5,083 nt of DNA from CAYWTX01 sp964461295 (GTDB taxonomy: Bacteria; Planctomycetota; Phycisphaerae; SM23-33), in NCBI GenBank assembly GCA_964461295.1, contig CAYWTX010000460.1, forward strand, positions 1 to 5,083. The letters are read 5' to 3'. The position numbers and the translations under genes are program-made. Within the stretch, counting starts at the first letter, position 1. Every line of letters starts with the position of its first letter. Shown here in pieces: positions 1 through 5,083 of this stretch. Below the pieces are notes generated by a model. The model did not search any database. It saw nothing but the letters and a program-made list of their open reading frames with translations, and was not told where the DNA came from.

Positions 1-406
1 CTGGTGTCGTCCACCGGCACGTTCTTTCTCTTGTCGGGCACGCCGTTGATCATGTGCTGAAGCCCAAAGCTCGAGCCATATCGGTACAGCGTGGAGCCAA
101 TGATCAGCGGTGAACTGTGCGTGCACCCCGCTCTTGCCGCGGTCCACAGCGGATCCACCGGCTGACTGTCGCTGGTGGCGTCCACTGCGATGGCGAAACT
201 GACAGGGGAGGAGGGACCCATGTACCCGAACACCCGCCCATCGCTATAGACCGGCGATGATCCATAGTTGATTGCCGATGATCCAAAGCTGCCTACACTG
301 GTGGTCCAGATGACCTTGCCGGTTTCAGGATCGATGCCTTGCAGGGCGCTGCTCCGGTGATGGATCAGGAGCGTCCGGTCTTTCAGGGTCGCCAGAACCG
401 GGTGGC
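1..406 (-). CDS. Continuation of the same PQQ-like propeller protein in a shifted frame (3' end outside window)
   Basis: From about 406 down to position 3, a different minus-strand frame is open for 135 codons without a stop. It reads 'GHPVLATLKDRTLLIHH', then 'ALQGIDPETGKVIWTTSVGS', 'SSPVYSDGRVFGYMG' and 'THSSPLIIGSTLYRYGSS', and runs off the window edge. The 'GIDPETGKVIW' turn and the 'SSPVYSDGRVF' strand are propeller blades of the kind seen before the break. Joined to the upstream part, 'FGETW' leads straight into 'GHPVLATL', and the combined protein has at least 402 residues. This segment has no ribosome binding site or signal peptide of its own, so it is most likely not a separate gene. 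It is either the second half of a pseudogene or an intact gene with a base missing from this sequence. Confidence 0.82.
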
Positions 407-1207
407 CCAGGTTTCGCCGAAACGCTGCTCGTTTCTGTACTTGAGGTCGCCGGTCTTGCGGTCGAAGGCCATAATTTCCGATTCGCAGATCTGAATGACC
501 AAGTCCTTATAGATGATGGGGCTGGTGCTCATGCAAAGGCCGCGGGTGACACCGGTCTCATTGGCATAGTGCCCGCCGCTGGGCGGCTTGTCGGTGGTCT
601 TCGCCAGGGGTTTCCGCCAAAGTATGTTTCCCTGGAAATCGGCTGCGGCCAGGACATAGCTACCGAAGGTCACGAAGATCCGTTCGCCATCGGTGCAAGG
701 GGTGCAGATGCCATATCCGGTCGCGGTGTGGGTGGCCTTGCGCGGTGGCCCATCTCTTGCCTTTACCCAATCGGCATTCTCCAACAGGTTGTTCATTTGC
801 ACATTCGCTATGGGCCCGGGCGGGATCTGCCTCTCCCAGAGCGGTTTGCCATCGGCCAGATCGAAGCAGAGGAGTTTGTGCTCCTCGCGCTTGACTCCTG
901 CGCTGGTGAGAAAGACCTTGCCGCCCGAGACGATCGGGGACGACCAGGGGTTGTAGGCGTTGGGCAGGTCCTCCAGTTGCTTTCGCGGGACATTTTCATG
1001 CTTGAGGGGCTTGGGAAGATCGGTCCGCCAGAGCACGTTCCTGTCCTTGCTCCAGGTCGTGGGGATTCCCTTCGCCGGAGATAGGCCGTCCCCGGTGGGA
1101 CCGCGGAATCGCGGCCAGTCGTTCCTTACGGGATCGGCGGCCGGGGCGCTCGCGCTGGAACCGGCCCACACCAGGGCGAGCAGGCTACCTGTGATAACGT
1201 GTTTCAT
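383..1207 (-). CDS. Exported PQQ-like beta-propeller protein, frameshifted: N-terminal part
   Basis: The original frame from the ATG at 1207 gives 274 residues and ends at a TGA at 385-383. Only the first 267 or so residues look native. Residues 1-24 are a signal peptide (MKHVITGSLLALVWAGSSAS, then an Ala-rich cut region). 'WPRFRGPTGDG' at 31-41, 'IPTTW' at 48-52 and 'NVLWRTDLP' at 57-65 form the family opening. Blades follow: 'SSPIVSGGKVFLTSAG' (89-104), 'LLCFDLADGKPLWERQ' (112-127), 'TDGERIFVTFG' (172-182), 'AADFQGNILWRKPL' (188-201) and 'IMAFDRKTGDLKYR' (245-258). The last seven residues (ATRFWRP) are out-of-frame sequence, because the protein continues in another frame. A Shine-Dalgarno-like AAGGGG (1219-1214) lies 6 bases before the ATG. 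The gene follows the two upstream propeller genes on the same strand. A role in the periplasm or at the surface is inferred; no ligand is apparent. CTPC (168-171) could form a disulfide. Confidence 0.85.
   Translation of the reverse strand: MKHVITGSLLALVWAGSSASAPAADPVRNDWPRFRGPTGDGLSPAKGIPTTWSKDRNVLWRTDLPKPLKHENVPRKQLEDLPNAYNPWSSPIVSGGKVFLTSAGVKREEHKLLCFDLADGKPLWERQIPPGPIANVQMNNLLENADWVKARDGPPRKATHTATGYGICTPCTDGERIFVTFGSYVLAAADFQGNILWRKPLAKTTDKPPSGGHYANETGVTRGLCMSTSPIIYKDLVIQICESEIMAFDRKTGDLKYRNEQRFGETWATRFWRP
406..408 (-). other. Frameshift point: one base missing in a GGG run
   Basis: On the minus strand GAAACCTGGGCCACCCGG reads E-T-W-A-T-R in the upstream frame. Adding one G (TGGGG) gives E-T-W-G-H-P-V-L-A-T-L and opens the frame to the window edge. 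The context does not match the X-XXY-YYZ pattern of a programmed -1 slippery site, so an indel mutation or a homopolymer sequencing or assembly error is more likely. Confidence 0.8.
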
Positions 1208-1219
1208 GCGTTTCCCCTT
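1208..1219 (-). promoter_or_regulatory. Ribosome binding site of the third propeller gene
   Basis: The minus strand reads AAGGGGAAACGC immediately before the ATG at 1207. AAGGGG is a near match to the Shine-Dalgarno core with a 6-base spacer. It supports this start together with the signal peptide directly behind it. Confidence 0.5.
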
Positions 1220-1235
1220 CGGGTTAACGAGTCAC

Positions 1236-1361
1236 TTATGCGGCTTCAGGTACTTCCATGACCACCCGGAAACCGATCGCGAGGCGCGAGGAGTCGATCA
1301 AGTGTTCCGTATCTGGGTGTCGAGTACCCACCAACAGTCCTTGTGGTTCGGGCTTCGGCAT
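1236..1361 (-). CDS. 41-codon ORF with an FGE/SUMF1-like C-terminal tail (small gene or gene remnant)
   Basis: An ATG at 1361 opens 6 bases after the stop of the large propeller gene, in the same frame, and runs to a TAA at 1238-1236. The product has 41 residues, starts 'MPKPEPQGLLVGTRHPDTEH' and ends 'LIDSSRLAIGFRVVMEVPEA' plus A. The string 'IGFRVV' close to a C-terminus is characteristic of formylglycine-generating-enzyme (sulfatase-modifying factor) family proteins, which are abundant in planctomycetes. The codons around that stretch mostly end in G or C, as in real genes here. No strong ribosome binding site precedes the ATG, and no FGE body lies upstream because that DNA codes for the propeller protein. 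It may therefore be the left-over 3' end of a deleted gene, a small translated gene, or chance. A readthrough extension of the large protein is possible but unsupported. Confidence 0.35.
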   Translation of the reverse strand: MPKPEPQGLLVGTRHPDTEHLIDSSRLAIGFRVVMEVPEAA

Positions 1362-1367
1362 ACTCGC

Positions 1368-4300
1368 TCACTCGATGCACAGCAGATGTCCTCCAACGCA
1401 GGAGGCGTAGAGGCGATTCTGCACGACGGCCAGTCCATGCCGGGTAACAGCCCGGTCGGGCGCCAGGGAAATGCCGCCTATTCCGTCGCCAGTGCCGGCA
1501 TTGATCTGATCCAGGAATGGCCGGCCATCCACGTCGTAACCGGCCAGGTACAACCGATTGCCGGCAGCAATAAATGCGGCGAGTCGAGGAGAACTATCCT
1601 TGCCTGATATGGCAGCGCCGGCAAAGGTCTTAATGTAAGGCACCGACCACGCGGGCTTTTCGGGAACCTCGTAACTAGCGTTCAGCGGCCAGCAGTCGAT
1701 CTGACAAGCCCCGCCTCGTTTGCCCCCTCCCTTGAGGACGAAGAGTCTATTCTGGTGAATGACAATGAAAGACCCCAGAGGCTTCTCTCTTCCTCCACCT
1801 CCCGGGTAAGTGAAGTCCCGGGATTCGTCTCTGGTGTCAAAACGGGGAAAAACCAGTTTCCCGTACGAACCATTGCGGGATCCTCCGCACGGAATCAGCG
1901 CTTCCCAGAATAGCAGTGGTTTGGGACCGGACCTGAACATCCCAGTTCGCAGAGGACCAGGTGTCTTCTTGATCCCGTAGGTCGGCAACTTGGCGACCTC
2001 ATTCTTTGTAGTATCTACCGCGAATCCTTCGCCGATCAGGTACCGGCCACTCATGTCGGTCTGCAACAGATCCAAGGCCACGGCCGCGGTGGAAACCCCT
2101 TGCAGGTTTCCATATCCCACTACCACGTGCTCCGCATCCAGTTTCTGCTCGAACACCACTTTGCCGGTGGCCAGCTGCAGGCCATAGAGCGTGCAACCGC
2201 CTTCCAGTCCAGTGTGCCGGCCACCGGTGATATAAACGGTTCCATTATGAACCAGGACTCCGCCCGTGGGCGGCAGGGCGGCCTCGACCTGGCCTTGGAA
2301 AACACCCTTGCGGCCGTACACGTTCACATTGAATCGCCAGACCATCTTACCGTTTGCGGCATTGAGTGCGGTCACCCAACCATCCGCGCTGGGCACCAGG
2401 CATAGCGCACCGGCCAACGCCGGCGATGGCGCAATGCGCCCGGCCGCCCGGTATTCCCACAGTAGCTTTCCGCCGGCCGGTTGGAGGGCCACAACCCGGT
2501 GACCTCCGCTGTCGGCCACCACAACCACATTGTTGTCGGCCACCGGCGGGGTCAAACCGCGCGGGGAACGATCGGCCGCCGTCCACATGATGGTGACCGG
2601 TCCCACCGGGGCTTCGCGGATGGCCGTGGCCAACTTGGCCGTCCAGGCAACTTTCAGCGTTTCCGGTCCGGGATCCGGGGTGCTGGATGAGCGCATGGAA
2701 TCGCCCATCAAATTGCTCCAGCCGGCAGTCGCGGCGGGCGCGGCTGGCGAATCAGACCCCTTCTCGAACCGTTGTTCCGAGGTCCGCAATGCCGGTAATG
2801 GTTGATACGAGAACGCCGCATAACCACCAAGCGACCAGTTACTGCTGAAGTCGGGGTTGGGCGGCGTGGAGAAGAGCATCCCAAAGGCTGGCCGGTAGGT
2901 GGAAAAACATCCGGCGCGAGAGATGGGAAACCAACTGCTGCCGGTCGCGCCTGGCAGGGCCGAGATGTTCATGTAATGGCCGATAAAATGCGTAGCGCAG
3001 GCCGTGGGAACTTGACAGGTGGCAGTGCTCCCATTCGCTGCGGAAAGCCACTGCGGCGAGCCATCCTTGGCGGAGAACGCAACGGCGCCATTTCTTCCCA
3101 TTTCCATCACCACGCCGTGGCCAATGCCGTTTCTTCCGAACGTGTTATCCCAGCCTTTCGCGACGGAGCGCCCTGATGCCGGATCCGCCAGTGCCTTGGC
3201 CGCCGCATCCAGCGGTCCTTCCTTCCGTTGCCAGGCCGTGCGGCCGTCCGCGGTATTGATGACCGTCATGTGATTGAAATAGGTGATTGGTTGATCGAAG
3301 AACCCCTTATCTGGCGGACTTATATCGGAAGAGGCAAACACGATTCCGTGCCGAGCCATAAAACTATCTATGGGCCGATCGGCGACGGCGGAATTGCTCC
3401 ACAACTCCTTGCCGGTCCTCAACTCATAGGCGACAGTCCGCAAACCCCACATGTACTTCATCCCGTTCGACTTCTTGTCCTGGGTGACCAGGGCGATGAC
3501 AACCCCTTGATCAATGGCGGTCTTGTCGAACCGTCCGTCCGCAACCGTCTTCTTCCACAACACCTTCCCCGTGCGCGCATCGAGCGCCACTAAGTCGCGA
3601 TTGTAGTTCTGGACGACCACGCCGTCAGAGATCTTCATCCACCCCTCCGTTAAAGCACCGAGACTCATAGCAGTATGGTTCTTGTCTTTCGTCAGTCCTC
3701 TGTTGTTTCTCGGCGAGCGCAGCCCATTCGTGTGTTCGACTATGAGCTCGCCGGTAGCCGCATTCCGTGTGCGTGAGAGTCCGCTTTCCAGTTCGTCCGT
3801 AATCAGGAGGCCATCGGCGACCGCGATGACTTCCTCGTTGACATCCAACTTCCAGCGCACTACACCGCTGAACGCATCCGCACACCAGACACGCAGTTCC
3901 CCGGGGCCCTTCCCCGCCCTATAGCTCCGAGTCGCTCCTTCGCACCAGAACGCATATCCCTCGGCGATGATCATGAAGGAAGATGACTTGGCACCGCCCA
4001 CGGGCGGGTTCGCCCACTGTAACGTGTTGGGCAGACCGGAGAGGTAATCGTCGTTGACGTAACTGCCTGACGCCGATTCCGCGCCGGACGTGGTCCACCC
4101 GCGCGCGGTCTTGGGCAAGGGTTTCCTTCGAACTTCCCACTTGCCACCCGTCTTGACGTAGGCCGCCCCGTTGGGGGTCGGAGCCAGAACCCGCAGCAGT
4201 TCGTCGGCGCCGGGCGCCTTGGCGCCGAGGGCGTCAAGATGAACGACCAGCAGGTTCACCCCCCGGTCAATATAGGGAAGCGACGGCAACGTCGTGGTCT

Positions 4301-4568
4301 GTTCAACGGTGGCCACCCCGGTGAGTTTCGCCCCGGCGATCGCACTGCGCGCGCGGTCCACCGCGGCGGCATCCAACGCCAAGGAATGGACCAGCATTCG
4401 GGCCCCAGCGGCCAGTTCCGACTCTAACCGCCCATCGGCCGCGGGCACCGTCACCGCCAGTCCCGAACGGATTCCGGTTGCGGTGACGATGGTGGCGGCG
4501 TCCGGTTCGGCGGCAGACGAAAGTCCAACAAGAACTCCAATCACGAGCATAGCGGCAACCGCTCGCAT
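1368..4568 (-). CDS. Large exported protein: degenerate methyltransferase-like N-terminus plus two PQQ-like beta-propeller regions
   Basis: The protein has 1066 residues from the chosen start. The frame also opens at an ATG at 4598 (1076 residues), but only the ATG at 4568 has a good Shine-Dalgarno sequence, and starting there gives a clean signal peptide (MRAVAAMLVIGVLVGLSSAA, likely cut near residue 20). Residues 25-150 resemble a class I SAM-methyltransferase fold, with 'LLRVLAP' at 124-130 and 'GAAYVKTGGKW' at 134-144. The glycine-rich SAM loop is replaced by 'VPAADGR' (41-47), so catalysis is unlikely. Residues about 170-585 form a first propeller region (blade turns such as 'ALDARTGKVLW' near 328 and 'AYELRTGKELW' near 380). 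A second begins at 'GWSNLMGDSMRSS' near 617, with blades 'VVALQPAGGKLLWEY' near 692 and 'VTALNAANGKMVWRF' near 732. Twelve cysteines are scattered through the protein. No PQQ-dehydrogenase active site was recognised. It probably works in the periplasm or at the cell surface; its ligand is unknown. The fold assignment comes from remembered family resemblance. Confidence 0.9.
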   Translation of the reverse strand: MRAVAAMLVIGVLVGLSSAAEPDAATIVTATGIRSGLAVTVPAADGRLESELAAGARMLVHSLALDAAAVDRARSAIAGAKLTGVATVEQTTTLPSLPYIDRGVNLLVVHLDALGAKAPGADELLRVLAPTPNGAAYVKTGGKWEVRRKPLPKTARGWTTSGAESASGSYVNDDYLSGLPNTLQWANPPVGGAKSSSFMIIAEGYAFWCEGATRSYRAGKGPGELRVWCADAFSGVVRWKLDVNEEVIAVADGLLITDELESGLSRTRNAATGELIVEHTNGLRSPRNNRGLTKDKNHTAMSLGALTEGWMKISDGVVVQNYNRDLVALDARTGKVLWKKTVADGRFDKTAIDQGVVIALVTQDKKSNGMKYMWGLRTVAYELRTGKELWSNSAVADRPIDSFMARHGIVFASSDISPPDKGFFDQPITYFNHMTVINTADGRTAWQRKEGPLDAAAKALADPASGRSVAKGWDNTFGRNGIGHGVVMEMGRNGAVAFSAKDGSPQWLSAANGSTATCQVPTACATHFIGHYMNISALPGATGSSWFPISRAGCFSTYRPAFGMLFSTPPNPDFSSNWSLGGYAAFSYQPLPALRTSEQRFEKGSDSPAAPAATAGWSNLMGDSMRSSSTPDPGPETLKVAWTAKLATAIREAPVGPVTIMWTAADRSPRGLTPPVADNNVVVVADSGGHRVVALQPAGGKLLWEYRAAGRIAPSPALAGALCLVPSADGWVTALNAANGKMVWRFNVNVYGRKGVFQGQVEAALPPTGGVLVHNGTVYITGGRHTGLEGGCTLYGLQLATGKVVFEQKLDAEHVVVGYGNLQGVSTAAVALDLLQTDMSGRYLIGEGFAVDTTKNEVAKLPTYGIKKTPGPLRTGMFRSGPKPLLFWEALIPCGGSRNGSYGKLVFPRFDTRDESRDFTYPGGGGREKPLGSFIVIHQNRLFVLKGGGKRGGACQIDCWPLNASYEVPEKPAWSVPYIKTFAGAAISGKDSSPRLAAFIAAGNRLYLAGYDVDGRPFLDQINAGTGDGIGGISLAPDRAVTRHGLAVVQNRLYASCVGGHLLCIE

Positions 4569-4583
4569 GATGACTCTCCTTCT
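4566..4583 (-). promoter_or_regulatory. Ribosome binding site that decides the start of the large propeller gene
   Basis: On the minus strand the sequence reads AGAAGGAGAGTCATCATG. AAGGAG (4581-4576) is followed by a 7-base spacer and the ATG at 4568-4566. The alternative ATG at 4598, ten codons upstream, is preceded by TAGCCGGATTCTA, which has no purine-rich motif. Starting at 4568 also removes the charged extension 'MSTNARRRVI' and leaves a standard signal peptide. Confidence 0.75.
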
Positions 4584-4644
4584 AGCGTTTGTGCTCATTA
4601 GAATCCGGCTACTTCTGGTAAGCTTTCTCTGTGAACTGTGGCAA

Positions 4645-5083
4645 CTACGGCTTTCCGATGCACCACAGTTTGCCTGAACCCCGAATGATCAGTTTCCCAT
4701 CCGCGACGCCGGGTGACGGGGCGGGGTTGTAGTCGCCCAGATCGCTGATACCCGCGATCTCAGGCTTCGGCCCGGCCTTGATGACATAGCTCTTCGTGCC
4801 GGTGGCAAAGTAGATATATCCGTCCGCGGTCGCGACCGGACTTGCCCAGTTGGTGAACCCGGGCATGTCGAGCGTGCCGGTCAGTTTGCCCGTGGCCAAC
4901 TCGACACAATACAGTTTCCCTATAAGAGGGGTCGCCTCACCGCCGCGAGTAACCCTATGACCACCGCCACTGCTGTCCAAGATAATCGCGGCGTAGTGTC
5001 CTGCCTGGCTTTTCGGGGGTGATTGTCCTCGGATTCCTGGGTTTTGGACGGCCTCAAGCCTTCCTGCGACTGGCTTTCGGCCC
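4645..5083 (-). CDS. PQQ-like beta-propeller repeat protein, C-terminal part (5' end outside window)
   Basis: This is the last 145 or so codons of a gene whose start lies beyond the window. The frame is open without a stop from the window edge to a TAG at 4647-4645, so the in-frame TTG at 4980 is not needed as a start. The translation carries propeller-blade signatures: 'LYCVELATGKL' (strand, turn with TGK, strand), then 'NWASPVATADGYIYFATGTKSYVIKAG', and finally 'SPGVADGKLIIRGSGKLWCIGKP' at the terminus. The pattern 'SPV..DG.IYF' followed by '.Y.IKAGP' and a closing 'G.L.CI.KP' is typical of the last blades of planctomycete PQQ-binding-like proteins. The N-terminus and any signal peptide are not visible, so export is inferred from the family and the neighbours. 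It is followed after 76 bases by the next propeller gene on the same strand, probably in one transcript. Substrate and PQQ binding cannot be judged. Confidence 0.88.
   Translation of the reverse strand, partial: GRKPVAGRLEAVQNPGIRGQSPPKSQAGHYAAIILDSSGGGHRVTRGGEATPLIGKLYCVELATGKLTGTLDMPGFTNWASPVATADGYIYFATGTKSYVIKAGPKPEIAGISDLGDYNPAPSPGVADGKLIIRGSGKLWCIGKP

Noticed and set aside
400..415. Programmed -1 ribosomal frameshifting at the frame break
   Set aside because: The two frames differ in the -1 sense, but the sequence ACCTGGGCCACC has no X-XXY-YYZ slippery heptamer in the right register and no obvious downstream stem, so an indel is the simpler explanation.
1314..1330. Short hairpin TGGGT / ACCCA as a possible terminator after the large propeller gene
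   Set aside because: The stem is only 5 bases, has no following T-tract on the minus strand, and falls within the 41-codon ORF.
569..1607. Plus-strand ORFs, including ones of 171 and 215 codons
   Set aside because: They lie opposite coding sequence with clear protein-family motifs and show no recognisable motif themselves, so they are shadows caused by GC-rich codon bias.
4205..4229. Inverted repeat TCGGCGCC / GGCGCCGA with a 9-base loop, and three GGCGCC sites within 21 bases
   Set aside because: It lies inside the coding sequence and encodes an Ala/Gly/Pro-rich stretch (LGAKAPGADE). In GC-rich DNA this is expected from codon choice; no T-run or gene boundary accompanies it.
1368..4568. 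True PQQ-dependent dehydrogenase
   Set aside because: Blade repeats resemble quinoproteins, but no vicinal Cys-Cys pair or dehydrogenase signature was seen, and the two-propeller plan with a methyltransferase-like front does not fit those enzymes.

Overview
The window is GC-rich and entirely coding on the minus strand, so transcription runs from high to low coordinates. Three consecutive genes encode exported proteins with PQQ-like (quinoprotein-like) beta-propeller repeats. Two features suggest a planctomycete or a close relative (Planctomycetota, possibly Verrucomicrobiota or another PVC member). One is the 'WPRFRGP-G-G' opening of the third protein. The other is the second protein's plan of a methyltransferase-like N-terminus followed by two quinoprotein-like propellers. 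This placement rests on remembered family resemblance, not on a search.

In transcription order: (1) 5083-4645 is the C-terminal end of a PQQ-like propeller protein whose start lies outside the window. (2) 4568-1368 is a large exported protein of 1066 residues, with a signal peptide, a degenerate methyltransferase-like segment and two successive propeller regions. Its start is best placed at 4568, directly behind a strong Shine-Dalgarno sequence, and not at the upstream ATG at 4598. (3) 1361-1236 is a 41-codon ORF ending in a tail with 'IGFRVV', which resembles the C-terminus of formylglycine-generating-enzyme (sulfatase-modifying-factor) family proteins. It may be a gene remnant or a small gene. 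(4) 1207 to beyond position 1 is a third exported PQQ-like propeller protein. Its reading frame breaks at a GGG run (plus-strand CCC, 406-408). The original frame stops at 383, while a second frame continues the same protein without a stop to the window edge. One missing G explains the break.

The short same-strand gaps (76, 6 and 28 bases) suggest an operon. No catalytic site for a true PQQ dehydrogenase was recognised. These proteins may act as periplasmic or surface binding or scaffold proteins, but no substrate can be named. I saw no tRNA or rRNA, CRISPR array, mobile element, or convincing promoter or terminator. ORFs on the plus strand and in the other minus-strand frames are shadows of these genes.
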